Positions 34,857 through 44,467 of a stretch of 64,000 bases of DNA are shown here, one piece after another. Made by a program: the position numbers and the translations under genes. Within the stretch, counting starts at the first letter, position 1. Every line of letters begins with the position of its first letter. Source of the DNA: Haliscomenobacter sp040403615. GTDB lineage: Bacteria > Bacteroidota > Bacteroidia > Chitinophagales > Saprospiraceae. The stretch covers positions 15,568 through 79,567 of the forward strand of contig NZ_JBBAKG010000018.1 of NCBI RefSeq assembly GCF_040403615.1. The letters are read 5' to 3'. The notes below the pieces were generated by a model. It ran no database searches. It was not told the DNA's origin and saw nothing but the letters and a program-made list of their open reading frames with translations.

Positions 34857-37800
34857 TTATTCAAATTTCACATCGAGCGCCAGACCGCGCAATTCGTGTA
34901 CAAGTACGTTGAAGGACTCCGGAATGTTTGGTTCCGGCAGATTGTCCCCTTTAACGATGGCTTCGTACGCTTTTGCACGACCATTGATATCATCTGACTT
35001 GATGGTAAGCAATTCCTGGAGGATATTGGCAGCACCGAATGCTTCCAATGCCCAAACTTCCATTTCCCCGAAACGCTGACCACCAAACTGTGCTTTACCA
35101 CCCAATGGTTGTTGGGTAATGAGCGAGTATGGCCCGATGGAGCGTGCGTGCATCTTATCATCAACCATGTGGCTGAGTTTAAGCATGTAAATCACGCCAA
35201 CGGTAGCTTGCTGGTGGAAACGATCGCCGGTTTCGCCGTCAGAGAGGAAAGTTTGTCCCAAACTAGGCAAGCCCGTTTTTTGGATCCATTCTTCGATTTC
35301 ATCGCGGGTAGCGCCGTCGAAGATTGGTGTTGCAAACCTAACGCCGAGTTTTTCGCCAGCCCATCCCAATACTGTTTCAAAGATCTGGCCCAGGTTCATA
35401 CGTGAAGGTACACCCAGTGGGTTCAACACGATGTCAACAGGAGTTCCATCTTCGAGGAATGGCATGTCTTCTGCCCGAACAATGCGCGAAACGATCCCTT
35501 TGTTACCGTGACGACCAGCGAGCTTATCGCCCACTTTCAGTTTGCGTTTTTTGGCCATATAGACCTTCGCCAACTTGAGTACCCCGGCAGGCAATTCGTC
35601 CCCGATGCTGACATTGAACTTTTCGCGCTTGTAGCGGCCAATTTCTTCGTTGAGTTTGATGCTGTAGTTGTGCAACAAACGAGCAACCAATTCATTGGTT
35701 TTGGCTTCTTCTGTCCAGTTGGTATAATCCACGGAAGTGTAATCCAGTTCGCGCAAAGTATCCTGGGTGAATTTCACCCCTTTGGCCAACAGGTTGTCAC
35801 CGTAGATGGTACGGATGCCCTGTGAAGTTTTGTCTTTGAGTAGGATCATCAGTTTGTCTACCAGAATTGTCAGCAATTCGTTGGTAGCCACTTTGTGTTG
35901 ATCGTCCAGTTTGGACAAAACATCTTTTTCCTGGGTTTTTTGTACCTTATCTTTTTTCGCACGAGCGAAAAGCTGCTTGTCAATGATTACACCGTTGGTA
36001 GATGGGGGCGCCTTCAGGGATGCATCTTTCACATCGCCAGCCTTGTCGCCAAAGATCGCTCTTAAGAGTTTTTCTTCAGGAGTAGGATCGGATTCCCCTT
36101 TTGGTGTAATTTTCCCGATGAGGATATCGCCTTCCTTAACCCATGCGCCGATGCGGATGATGCCGTTTTCGTCCAGGTCTTTGGTGGCTTCTTCGCTCAC
36201 GTTCGGAATATCGTTGGTGAGTTCTTCTTCACCCAACTTGGTATCGCGTACGTCGATTTCAAAGTGCTCGATGTGTACGGAAGTAAAGATGTCTTCGCGA
36301 ACAACCCGCTCAGAAATTACAATGGCATCTTCAAAGTTGTAACCCTTCCAGGGCATGAAGGCAACCTTCATGTTTTGGCCGAGCGCCAATTCTCCTTTTT
36401 CGGTGGCGTAACCATCGCACAGGATCTGGCCTTTTTCAACCCGATCTCCTTTGCGCACAATTGGACGCAAGTTGATACAAGTACCCTGGTTGGTCCGGGT
36501 AAACTTGATGAGGTTGTATTTCTTCAGGTTGTCTTCAAACGAAATCAGTTGTTCTTCGCCAGTTCGGTCGTAACGAACATGAATTTCGGTAGCATCTACA
36601 TACTCGATAATGCCCAAGCCTTCGGCGTTGATCAGCATTCGAGAGTCACGTGCTACTTTGCCTTCCAAACCAGTACCAACTATCGGAGAGTGGGGGCGAA
36701 TCAGCGGGACTGCCTGACGTTGCATGTTCGAGCCCATCAAGGCACGGTTGGCGTCGTCGTTTTCAAGGAACGGAATCATGGAAGCCGAAACACCAACGAT
36801 CTGGTTGGGCGCTACGTCCATGTAATCGATTTCTTCTGGAGTCAAAACCGGGAAATCGCCATGTTCGCGGCACTTAACACGGTCATCCAGGAAGCTTCCG
36901 TCATTATCGAGTAGGGCATTGGCCTGAGCAATTCTCATTTTATCTTCCCCTTCAGCGGAAAGGTAAAGTGGCTCAACATCCTTTTCCACCAAGCCAGAAA
37001 TAACTTTGCGGTAAGGCGTTTCCAAAAAGCCCATTTTATTGATCTTGGCGTGTACGCACAAGGTAGAGATCAAACCGATGTTTGGTCCTTCCGGGGTTTC
37101 GATGGTACACAAACGACCGTAGTGGGAGTAGTGTACGTCACGAACCTCAAAGCCTGCGCGTTCGCGGGAAAGACCGCCTGGCCCGAGTGCAGAAATACGC
37201 CGCTTGTGCGTAATCTCTGAAAGCGGGTTGGTTTGATCCAGGAACTGCGACAACTGGCTGGTTCCGAAGAACGAGTTGATCACCGAAGAAAGCGTCCGTG
37301 CGTTGATCAGGTCAACGGGAGTGAATACCTCGTTGTCACGTACGTTCATCCGTTCGCGAATGGTACGGGCCATACGGGCCAGACCTACCCCAAATTGGGC
37401 GTAGAGCTGCTCCCCTACTGTACGTACACGGCGGTTTTCAAGGTGGTCAATGTCATCGATTTCCGCCATTTGGTTCATCAAGGTCACCAGGAAGCGTACG
37501 ATGGAGATGATGTCTTCTTTGGTCAAAACCAAAGTTTCATCCGTAATGTCCAATTGCAGCTTCTTGTTGATCTTGTAGCGGCCTACTTCACCCAGGTTGT
37601 AGCGTTTGTCAGAGAAAAACAATTTCTCGATGATGCCACGTGCTGTTTCTTCATCCGGTGGATCGGTACCGCGCAATTGGCGGTAGATGTACTGCACCGC
37701 TTCCAGTTCAGAACTGGTAGGGTCTTTTTGCAGGGTATTATAGATAATGGAGTAATCCTGCTCGATGTCTTCCTTCTGAAGAATGATGGTTGCTACCGAG

Positions 37801-38678
37801 GCTTCGAGGATTGCTTCAATGTTGTCTTCATCCAAAACGGTATCTCGCTCCAGAATGATTTCATTCCGTTCGATGGTTACCACTTCGCCGGTATCTTCGT
37901 CTACAAAGTCTTCTGTCCAGCTGCGCAAAACACGCGCAGCAAGTTTGCGACCGATGCTTTTTTCGAGGGCTTCCCGAGAAGCAGTCACTTCATCAGCAAG
38001 ATCGAAGATATCCAGGATCGCTTTGTCTGTGTCATAACCAATGGCACGCAATAAAGTAGTAACCGGGAATTTCTTCTTCCGGTCGATGTACGCATACATC
38101 ACGGTGTTGATGTCGGTAGCAAATTCCATCCAGGCACCTTTGAAAGGAATAACCCGAGCAGAATAGATCTTGGTACCGTTGGGGTGTACACTCTGACCAA
38201 AAAACACCCCTGGAGAACGGTGAAGCTGTGATACTATCACACGTTCTGCACCATTGATCATAAAGGTACCCTTGGGGGTCATGTACGGAATGTTCCCTAG
38301 AAATACATCTTGCACGATGGTCTGGAAATCAACGTGTTCTTCGTCGTTACAGGACAAACGCAGCTTAGCCTTAAGCGGAACGCTGTAGGTCAAACCACGC
38401 TGCATACATTCTTCAATGCTGTAACGAGGAGGATCGATGAAATAATCCAGGAACTCGAGTACGAAGATGTTTCTCGCATCCGTGATTGGAAAATTTTCCT
38501 GAAAAACTTTGTAAAGTCCTTCGTTCATACGATTTTCAGGAGTGGTTTCCAATTGGAAAAACTCCTGAAACGACTTTAACTGAATTTCAAGAAAGTCAGG
38601 GTATGGAGTAGGAAATTTAGTTTTGCTGAAGGTGATACGCTTCGCCTCAGCAGATTGTGCCTTACCATTGAATGTCAT
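34857..38678 (-). CDS. rpoB: DNA-directed RNA polymerase beta subunit
   Basis: 1273 aa, normal for Bacteroidota. The N-terminal half carries the rifampicin region motifs FFGTSQLSQFLDQTNPLSEITHKRR and GPGGL, with the intact FGTSQLSQFMDQ-type cluster and the RDVHYSHYGRLC motif. The C-terminal part has GRHGNKG and the final GGQRFGEMEVWALEAFGA. It lies in the rplKAJL-rpoBC operon after a 404-bp spacer that holds two hairpins. It forms the catalytic core with RpoC. Confidence 0.98.
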   Translation of the reverse strand: MTFNGKAQSAEAKRITFSKTKFPTPYPDFLEIQLKSFQEFFQLETTPENRMNEGLYKVFQENFPITDARNIFVLEFLDYFIDPPRYSIEECMQRGLTYSVPLKAKLRLSCNDEEHVDFQTIVQDVFLGNIPYMTPKGTFMINGAERVIVSQLHRSPGVFFGQSVHPNGTKIYSARVIPFKGAWMEFATDINTVMYAYIDRKKKFPVTTLLRAIGYDTDKAILDIFDLADEVTASREALEKSIGRKLAARVLRSWTEDFVDEDTGEVVTIERNEIILERDTVLDEDNIEAILEASVATIILQKEDIEQDYSIIYNTLQKDPTSSELEAVQYIYRQLRGTDPPDEETARGIIEKLFFSDKRYNLGEVGRYKINKKLQLDITDETLVLTKEDIISIVRFLVTLMNQMAEIDDIDHLENRRVRTVGEQLYAQFGVGLARMARTIRERMNVRDNEVFTPVDLINARTLSSVINSFFGTSQLSQFLDQTNPLSEITHKRRISALGPGGLSRERAGFEVRDVHYSHYGRLCTIETPEGPNIGLISTLCVHAKINKMGFLETPYRKVISGLVEKDVEPLYLSAEGEDKMRIAQANALLDNDGSFLDDRVKCREHGDFPVLTPEEIDYMDVAPNQIVGVSASMIPFLENDDANRALMGSNMQRQAVPLIRPHSPIVGTGLEGKVARDSRMLINAEGLGIIEYVDATEIHVRYDRTGEEQLISFEDNLKKYNLIKFTRTNQGTCINLRPIVRKGDRVEKGQILCDGYATEKGELALGQNMKVAFMPWKGYNFEDAIVISERVVREDIFTSVHIEHFEIDVRDTKLGEEELTNDIPNVSEEATKDLDENGIIRIGAWVKEGDILIGKITPKGESDPTPEEKLLRAIFGDKAGDVKDASLKAPPSTNGVIIDKQLFARAKKDKVQKTQEKDVLSKLDDQHKVATNELLTILVDKLMILLKDKTSQGIRTIYGDNLLAKGVKFTQDTLRELDYTSVDYTNWTEEAKTNELVARLLHNYSIKLNEEIGRYKREKFNVSIGDELPAGVLKLAKVYMAKKRKLKVGDKLAGRHGNKGIVSRIVRAEDMPFLEDGTPVDIVLNPLGVPSRMNLGQIFETVLGWAGEKLGVRFATPIFDGATRDEIEEWIQKTGLPSLGQTFLSDGETGDRFHQQATVGVIYMLKLSHMVDDKMHARSIGPYSLITQQPLGGKAQFGGQRFGEMEVWALEAFGAANILQELLTIKSDDINGRAKAYEAIVKGDNLPEPNIPESFNVLVHELRGLALDVKFE

Positions 38679-38945
38679 CTGCGCAACAAGTTTGTTGTTG
38701 ATGGTAAAAGCCCAGGCAATTTTGCCGTGGGTTGCTTTCTCTCAAAAAACCGAGAAATAATACTCCAAACAGATGAAGTCCCAGATAAAAATTAGCGACC
38801 GAAGTCTTGGATTTTACTAGGTTATCAAATGTTCGGGTTGCTGTAAGTAATGGTTTTCCTGATTAGTAAATGAAACTGACCCTATAATAGTTTCATTTTC
38901 TTGAATAATAATCAGAAATTATACAACACAAGGTTATACGGCAAT

Positions 38946-39012
38946 GGGCTTAGGAAGCAACGTGTGTCGATTTCCTAAGCCCTGGTGCATCAAAAACGCA
39001 GTTTTGATACAC
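38946..39012. terminator. Two adjacent hairpins in the rplL-rpoB spacer (attenuator candidate)
   Basis: First pair: GGGCTTAGGAA at 38946-38956 with 38972-38982, 11 bp perfect, 15-nt loop. Second pair: 38985-38995 with 39002-39012, 10 of 11 bp, 6-nt loop. They sit near the rplL stop (39083) inside a 404-bp spacer. In E. coli a partial terminator and an RNase III site lie in the equivalent spacer. Analogous control is inferred. The rest of the spacer shows nothing gene-like. Confidence 0.6.
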
Positions 39013-39082
39013 AGCCTATTCCAAAAGTTATGCTAGTAAAAGTCAAATCAGCTAGTTTACCTTTGGCTTACGCAAGGTGAAA

Positions 39083-39466
39083 TTACTTAATTTCTACCTG
39101 TGCGCCTGCGTCTTCCAACTTAGCTTTCAATGCGGTAGCTTCGTCTTTAGAAATGCCAGTTTTCAGCGGTTGTGGAGCACCATCTACCAAGTCTTTAGCT
39201 TCTTTCAAGCCCAGACCCAAGAGGTTTTTCACTTCTTTAACCACGTTCAGTTTGTTGGCACCACCTGATTGCAGGATAACGTCGAATTCAGTTTGTTCAA
39301 CAACAGCAGCAGGAGCATCACCACCAGCAGCAGGTCCAGCAGCAACTGTTACAGCAGCAGCAGCAGGCTCGATGCCGTAATCATCTTTCAGGATACCAGC
39401 CAGTTCCTGAACATCTTTAACCGTCAAATTTACCAGCGTATCCGCCAGAGCTTTCAAATCAGCCAT
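39083..39466 (-). CDS. rplL: 50S ribosomal protein L7/L12
   Basis: 127 aa from ATG at 39466 (MADLKALADTLVNLTVKDVQ). It has the N-terminal dimerisation helices, the flexible Ala/Pro/Gly hinge (AAAAVTVAAGPAAGG) and the C-terminal factor-binding domain GVKLNVVKEV-like NKLNVVKEVKNLLGLGLKEA. The upstream ORF extension to 39586 lies in the spacer after rplJ and is not homologous. It recruits translation factors to the ribosome. Confidence 0.96.
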   Translation of the reverse strand: MADLKALADTLVNLTVKDVQELAGILKDDYGIEPAAAAVTVAAGPAAGGDAPAAVVEQTEFDVILQSGGANKLNVVKEVKNLLGLGLKEAKDLVDGAPQPLKTGISKDEATALKAKLEDAGAQVEIK

Positions 39467-39598
39467 TGTATTTTCTTTTAAAAGAGTGTTTTTAAATTGG
39501 TTGTTAACGGTTGGCACTGATGCCTTGACCGTTTTTGCAATCCACAAAACCGTTTGTGGATTTACATGATCCATGAACTCAATCATGGATGGGATAAA

Positions 39599-40141
39599 TT
39601 ACGCTTCGCGTTCTTCCAGTGCCTTGACCAATCCAGCGATGGTAGTACCACCTGATTGGAGTGCACTGATCAGGTTGCGAGCTGGAGATTGTAGCAAACC
39701 AATCAATTCGCCCAGCAAATCTTGCTTGGACTTCAGTTTGGTCAATGCATCCAATTGATCATCTCCGATGAACACTGCAGAATCCACATACGCACCTTTC
39801 AACAATGGTTTTTCGTTGCCTAAACGACGATAGTCTTTCAGCAATTTTGCAACCGAGTTGGCTGGAGCATCTGGATCTTTTGAAAAAAGAACTGCGGTTG
39901 GACCGTGCAGTGCCTCAAAAATTTCTGCGTAATTTTTCTCAGCAGGAGTATCCTCCAGTGCTTTCTTCACAAGTTTGTTCTTAATGACTTGCATTGAGAC
40001 ACCCCTTTCGAAGCAAAGTCTTCTGAATTTGTTGACATCGCCTACCGACATAGTCGAGGGATCAGCAAGGTAGAAATAGTTATTTTCTCCAAACTTTTCC
40101 TTCAATTCTTCGATAGCTACTGTCTTCTCAGCTTTATTCAT
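39599..40141 (-). CDS. rplJ: 50S ribosomal protein L10
   Basis: 180 aa, usual length. The N-terminal rRNA-binding domain (MNKAEKTVAIEELKEKFGEN, then NYFYLADPSTMSVGDVNKFR) and the helical L12-binding C-terminus (AGLVKALEERE) are clear. With L7/L12 it forms the ribosomal stalk, and in other bacteria binds its own mRNA leader to regulate rplJL. It begins 18 bp after rplA. Confidence 0.96.
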   Translation of the reverse strand: MNKAEKTVAIEELKEKFGENNYFYLADPSTMSVGDVNKFRRLCFERGVSMQVIKNKLVKKALEDTPAEKNYAEIFEALHGPTAVLFSKDPDAPANSVAKLLKDYRRLGNEKPLLKGAYVDSAVFIGDDQLDALTKLKSKQDLLGELIGLLQSPARNLISALQSGGTTIAGLVKALEEREA

Positions 40142-40159
40142 TTGACTCCTGTTTTAAAC

Positions 40160-40852
40160 TTAGCGAATCACTTTGGGATCAATCTTCACACCTGGACTCA
40201 TCGTAGTAGCGAGGGTAATACTTTTCATGTACGTACCTTTTGCGGTAGAAGGCTTCATCCGTTGTAGCGTTTGAAGCAATTCGTTGATGTTCTCCATCAA
40301 TTGCTCTGGTGCAAAAGACACCCGACCAACTGATGCGTGAATGATACCCGTTTTGTCAACGCGGAAGGAAATCTTACCCTTCTTTACTTCAGAAACAGCC
40401 CCTGCGATATCGGTAGTAACAGTACCGGTCTTAGGGTTAGGCATTAAGCCGCGTGGACCGAGGATACGCGCAACCTTACCCAATGCCGCCATGGTTTGGG
40501 GCATAGCAATGATTACGTCTACATCCGTCCAGCCTTCCTGAACTTTTTGGATCAGATCTTCCAGACCAACATAGTCTGCACCTGCTGCTTTTGCTTCTTC
40601 TGCTTTATCAGGAGTACAAAATACAGCTACACGCTTGGTTTTACCCGTACCGTGTGGCAGACCAACAGTGCCGCGCAAAGCTTGATCCGGTTTACGTGGA
40701 TCTACACCCAAGCGAACGTGAATGTCGACCGAAGCGTCAAACTTGGTCAAATTCACTTCTTTCATCAAGGATGTGCCTTCTTCCAGAGTATACAGCTTAT
40801 TGCGGTCTACTTTGGCGTCGATGGCGGCTCTTTTCTTTCCAACTTTTGCCAT
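40160..40852 (-). CDS. rplA: 50S ribosomal protein L1
   Basis: 230 aa from ATG at 40852 (MAKVGKKRAAIDAKVDRNK). Diagnostic runs are DIHVRLGVDPRKPDQALRG, VGLPHGTGKTKRVAVF and GPRGLMPNPKTGTV. L1 binds 23S rRNA at the L1 stalk and in other bacteria represses the rplKA operon by binding its mRNA. It follows rplK by 68 bp. Confidence 0.97.
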   Translation of the reverse strand: MAKVGKKRAAIDAKVDRNKLYTLEEGTSLMKEVNLTKFDASVDIHVRLGVDPRKPDQALRGTVGLPHGTGKTKRVAVFCTPDKAEEAKAAGADYVGLEDLIQKVQEGWTDVDVIIAMPQTMAALGKVARILGPRGLMPNPKTGTVTTDIAGAVSEVKKGKISFRVDKTGIIHASVGRVSFAPEQLMENINELLQTLQRMKPSTAKGTYMKSITLATTMSPGVKIDPKVIR

Positions 40853-40920
40853 GTCAAGAAAATTTAAGGTCAACGTCAGCGGCAACTTTAGGCCTCCGAC
40901 TCCCTTATGAAAAAATCCGA

Positions 40921-41385
40921 TTATGCCTCTGCTTCTTTCACGGTCTCACCCCAAGGAGGAGTACCAGAAACATTGAGCCCCATACTACGCGCCGTACCCG
41001 CTATCATTTTCATAGCCGATTCGATCGTGAAGCAGTTGAGGTCGGGCATTTTGTCTTCAGCGATAGCTTTTACCTGATCCCAAGTTACTGTTCCAACTTT
41101 CTTACGGTTGGATTCAACAGAACCTTTGGTGATCTTGGAGGCTTCCATGAGCTGGATAGCTGCCGGAGGAGTTTTGATCACGAATTCAAAGGACTTGTCC
41201 TTGTAAACCGAGATCACCACCGGAAGTATCTTACCCATTTTGTCCTGGGTAGCGGCATTAAAGCGCTTGCAGAACTCCATGATGTTCACCCCTTTGGAAC
41301 CGAGAGCGGGACCAATTGGAGGAGCAGGGTTTGCTTGACCGCCTTTGACCTGAAGTTTGATAAAAACTTCTACTTCCTTTGCCAT
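40921..41385 (-). CDS. rplK: 50S ribosomal protein L11
   Basis: 154 aa from ATG at 41385 (MAKEVEVFIKLQVKGGQANP). The PPIGPALGSKGVNIMEFC region and the C-terminal rRNA-binding domain are intact. The ORF extension upstream to 41439 covers the spacer and is rejected. It is the first ribosomal gene of the operon and follows nusG after a spacer disrupted by a 21-bp tandem repeat. Confidence 0.97.
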   Translation of the reverse strand: MAKEVEVFIKLQVKGGQANPAPPIGPALGSKGVNIMEFCKRFNAATQDKMGKILPVVISVYKDKSFEFVIKTPPAAIQLMEASKITKGSVESNRKKVGTVTWDQVKAIAEDKMPDLNCFTIESAMKMIAGTARSMGLNVSGTPPWGETVKEAEA

Positions 41386-41530
41386 TTTAGTAAAAAATTT
41401 TACCAGTTTGGTAAAGCCGTTGCATGGGAAGCGTTTCATTCCGGCTCACAATCCGGAGGAACAACAACAGCAATACTTTTTACACGGTATATTGAAAATC
41501 TTAAAACACTTGTTGATGAAATACTGTCGG

Positions 41531-41550
41531 GGCAACCCTATGTGGTTGCC
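41531..41550. repeat. Short hairpin GGCAACC-N6-GGTTGCC
   Basis: 7-bp perfect stem with a 6-nt loop, in the rplK-nusG spacer. The CAACC/GGTTG words repeat those in the adjacent tandem repeat and in the rpoC-end hairpin. Confidence 0.5.
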
Positions 41551-41585
41551 CTTTGGCGATGTAGGGTTGTTTTACAACCACCATG

Positions 41586-41770
41586 GGTACTGGACAACCA
41601 CGTAGNNNNNNNNNNNNNNNNNNNNNNNNNNNNNNNNNNNNNNNNNNNNNNNNNNNNNNNNNNNNNNNNNNNNNNNNNNNNNNNNNNNNNNNNNNNNNNN
41701 NNNNNGGTACTGGACAACCACGTAGGGGTACTGGACAACCACGTAGGGGTACTGGACAACCACGTAGGGT
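41586..41770. repeat. 21-bp tandem repeat (TGGACAACCACGTAG) broken by a 100-N gap (41606-41705)
   Basis: One nearly complete unit (41586-41605) lies left of the N and three complete units right of it, at 41706, 41727 and 41748, each beginning GGTACTGG. The last unit runs into the nusG stop codon (TAG at 41776-41778). The true number of units is unknown. The assembly broke here because the repeat exceeds the k-mer. Confidence 0.9.
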
Positions 41771-41775
41771 TGTCC

Positions 41776-42324
41776 CTACCCGGTTTTTTCAACCTGCATG
41801 AATCCAAGTTCTACTTCGGTACCACGCCCAAAAATCTTTACGATCACCTTCAGTTTTTTCTTTTCTTCGTTGACCTCTTGGATGTCGCCGATGAATTCAC
41901 TGAAAGGACCATCTACAATTTTGATGGTTTCGCCCACGATAAATGGTTCAATGAGCGATTCACCTGCGGCTTGAGACTCGTCGACTTTGCCAAGCAAACG
42001 GTTGGCTTCAGCATCTTTCATCGGTTCGGGCGTATTTTTTCCCAAAAAATGAATGACGTTAGGTACGTTTGCGATGACTTGAACCACTTCAGGGCTAAGT
42101 TTTCCAGCCACAGCTTCTACCAAAAGATATCCTGGTAAAATGTTGCGCTCGGAAATGACCTTTTTCCCGTTGCGGATTTTGTAGACCTTTTCTGTAGGCA
42201 CGACAACTGATGCGATAAATGAATTCCATTCATTGCGCAGAATTTCAGCATCAATGCGTTCTTTGATTTTGCGCTCCTTGCCGCTGATTACCCTTAATGA
42301 GTACCACTTTGTACCTTCAGACAT
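41776..42324 (-). CDS. nusG: Transcription termination/antitermination protein NusG
   Basis: 182 aa from ATG at 42324 (MSEGTKWYSLRVISGKERK). The NGN domain covers about 5-110 and includes NILPGYLLVEAV, and the KOW domain covers about 125-180 with VGETIKIVDGPFSEFIG. It links RNA polymerase with Rho and the ribosome. It follows secE by 92 bp. Its stop codon directly abuts the 21-bp tandem repeat. Confidence 0.96.
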   Translation of the reverse strand: MSEGTKWYSLRVISGKERKIKERIDAEILRNEWNSFIASVVVPTEKVYKIRNGKKVISERNILPGYLLVEAVAGKLSPEVVQVIANVPNVIHFLGKNTPEPMKDAEANRLLGKVDESQAAGESLIEPFIVGETIKIVDGPFSEFIGDIQEVNEEKKKLKVIVKIFGRGTEVELGFMQVEKTG

Positions 42325-42416
42325 CGGTCTTAGCCAATTTATACGATCATTAAACAAACGCCGAAAGGCACTCGACAGAACACATCTGCCGAATGCCTAT
42401 CGGCACTTTATCTTTA

Positions 42417-42605
42417 TTAAATTCCGTAGACTAAATCCAGTGTGAACTTGGAAATCATGTCCATCAGAAAGACAATAGTCGCCAACATCAACACAGCAAT
42501 GACAACTGCCACTGCATTGCCCTGTAAATTTGCCCAAGTTGGCCAGGATACGTTTTTAACGAGCTCCTGGTAACTTTCCTTTAAATAAAGTTGAATCTTT
42601 TCCAT
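42417..42605 (-). CDS. secE: Preprotein translocase subunit SecE
   Basis: 62 aa from ATG at 42605 (MEKIQLYLKESYQELVKNVS), typical of the short SecE of Bacteroidota, with one amphipathic and one membrane helix (AVAVVIAVLMLATIVFLMD). It holds the SecYEG channel together. It follows tRNA-Trp by 111 bp and precedes nusG, the usual order. Confidence 0.93.
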   Translation of the reverse strand: MEKIQLYLKESYQELVKNVSWPTWANLQGNAVAVVIAVLMLATIVFLMDMISKFTLDLVYGI

Positions 42606-42716
42606 TGTATGGTTTGCTCTTTCCCCACGATAAATCAAATGAACCATTGTGATAAACCATGGATTTATCACGTGGTCGTGTCATTTAATGTAAAATCATT
42701 AAATGCGGTGATTTTG

Positions 42717-42789
42717 CACGGGCAGAAGGATTTGAACCCTCGGCCTACGGTTTTGGAGACCGTCGCTCTACCAGCTGAGCTATGCCCGT
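42717..42789 (-). tRNA. tRNA-Trp (anticodon CCA)
   Basis: Minus-strand cloverleaf with acceptor ACGGGCA/TGCCCGT, D arm GCTC/GAGC, anticodon stem with loop CTCCAAA giving CCA, and T arm GAGGG TTCAAAT. It sits between tuf and secE, the classical location. The 3' CCA is not encoded. Confidence 0.95.
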
Positions 42790-42917
42790 GTATCGAAAAA
42801 TTAAGCACCCCACCTGAGGTGAGATGCTTAACTTTCATTGATATTATGATTATATAACTTAGAATGACTCACCGATTAGATGATGGTTCCAAGCATGGTC
42901 ACCCCACAAGGGATTCC

Positions 42918-44114
42918 TTATTTAATCACTTCAGTAACCTGACCTGCACCTACGGTACGGCCACCTTCACGAATCGCGAAGCGAAGACCTTTTTCCATTG
43001 CGATTGGGCTCAACAATTTCACGGTCAAAGTAACGTTATCGCCAGGCATTACCATTTCTACTCCATCAGGCAGGGCGCAATCACCAGTTACGTCCGTGGT
43101 ACGGAAGTAGAACTGTGGGCGGTAGCCTTTGAAAAATGGAGTGTGACGGCCACCTTCTTCTTTGCTCAGTACATAAACTTCACACTTGAATTCAAGGTGA
43201 GGGTTTACAGAACCTGGCTTGCAGATAACCATACCACGACGGATGGCTTCTTTGTCAATACCACGCAAGAGGATACCGGCGTTGTCACCAGCTTCACCAC
43301 GGTCAAGCAGTTTACGGAACATTTCTACACCCGTTACAGTAGATTTCAATGGTGCTTCACCTTCTTTCTGCATACCGATGATCTCAACTGGATCACCAAC
43401 GTTGATAACGCCACGCTCAATACGGCCAGTAGCAACAGTACCACGACCAGTGATTGAGAATACGTCTTCGATAGGCATCAAGAAAGGCTTATCAGTAGCA
43501 CGCTCTGGCTCAGGAATCTGAGTATCAACAGCATCCATCAAATCAAAGATGCGCTGTACATACAAAGGATCTCCTTCCAATGCTCTAAGCGCTGAGCCTT
43601 GAATAACGGCAGCATTGTCGCCATCAAATTTATACAAGTCCAACAATTCGCGGACTTCCATTTCTACCAATTCCAACATTTCTGGGTCATCAACAAGGTC
43701 AACCTTGTTCATGAAAACCACAATTGCAGGAACACCTACCTGACGAGCCAAAAGGATGTGCTCACGAGTTTGTGGCATAGGGCCATCAGTAGCTGCACAA
43801 ACCAAGATAGCGCCGTCCATTTGAGCTGCTCCCGTTACCATGTTCTTTACGTAGTCGGCGTGACCTGGGCAGTCTACGTGTGCATAGTGACGTGTTTCTG
43901 TTTGGTATTCAACGTGAGCGGTATTGATTGTAATACCTCTCTCTTTTTCCTCAGGGGCAGCGTCGATTGAGTCGTAATCTTTTTTCTCTGCCAGACCTTT
44001 AGAAGCAAGAACCGTAGTAATTGCAGCTGTAAGCGTCGTTTTTCCGTGGTCAACGTGACCAATCGTGCCAATGTTTACGTGCGGCTTTGATCTATCAAAG
44101 GTTTCCTTAGCCAT
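42918..44114 (-). CDS. tuf: Elongation factor Tu
   Basis: 398 aa. Domain 1 has the G1 GHVDHGKT (19-26), DCPGHADY, NKVD and SALRA motifs; domains 2 and 3 are intact through the C-terminal GGRTVGAGQVTEVIK. It carries aminoacyl-tRNA to the ribosome. It is placed between a four-tRNA cluster and tRNA-Trp, so tRNAs and tuf are one transcription unit. Start MAKETFDRSKPHVNIGTIG is unambiguous. Confidence 0.98.
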   Translation of the reverse strand: MAKETFDRSKPHVNIGTIGHVDHGKTTLTAAITTVLASKGLAEKKDYDSIDAAPEEKERGITINTAHVEYQTETRHYAHVDCPGHADYVKNMVTGAAQMDGAILVCAATDGPMPQTREHILLARQVGVPAIVVFMNKVDLVDDPEMLELVEMEVRELLDLYKFDGDNAAVIQGSALRALEGDPLYVQRIFDLMDAVDTQIPEPERATDKPFLMPIEDVFSITGRGTVATGRIERGVINVGDPVEIIGMQKEGEAPLKSTVTGVEMFRKLLDRGEAGDNAGILLRGIDKEAIRRGMVICKPGSVNPHLEFKCEVYVLSKEEGGRHTPFFKGYRPQFYFRTTDVTGDCALPDGVEMVMPGDNVTLTVKLLSPIAMEKGLRFAIREGGRTVGAGQVTEVIK

Positions 44115-44167
44115 CAGTATAGAATTTTTGGATGTAAGTTAAGAAACAAAAAGTATCTATGACCTGG

Positions 44168-44239
<72 letters not shown>

Positions 44240-44310
44240 GTATTCCTAGTAACAGCAAAAGGGAGTTGCCTCCCTGTAATGGCTTCAACGAAGCTTTCTC
44301 CGCGAAGTCG

Positions 44311-44368
44311 CCACGAATAAATCCGTGGTTTGGTTTCTTTTGTGCCTCCATCACGAATAAATTCGTGG
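44311..44368. repeat. Two small hairpins CACGAATAAAT..CGTG between tRNA-Thr and tRNA-Gly
   Basis: Palindromes at 44311-44328 and 44351-44368 share CACGAATAAA and a matching GTGG arm. They lie in an unusually long spacer between two tRNA genes and could help processing or be inserted palindromes. Confidence 0.5.
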
Positions 44369-44383
44369 TTTGAGCTTAAATGG

Positions 44384-44456
44384 AGCGGAAGACGAGACTC
44401 GAACCCGCGACCCTCAGCTTGGAAGGCTGATGCTCTACCAACTGAGCTACTTCCGC
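44384..44456 (-). tRNA. tRNA-Gly (anticodon TCC)
   Basis: Acceptor GCGGAAG/CTTCCGC, stem TCAGC/GCTGA with loop CTTCCAA. Encoded CCA at 44381-44383. Second from the end of the tRNA cluster. Confidence 0.94.
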
Positions 44457-44467
44457 TTGTAAAGTTG

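Noticed and set aside
40591..42138. Plus-strand ORF of 515 aa including an N gap
   Set aside because: Runs through rplA, rplK and nusG in the reverse sense and through Ns.
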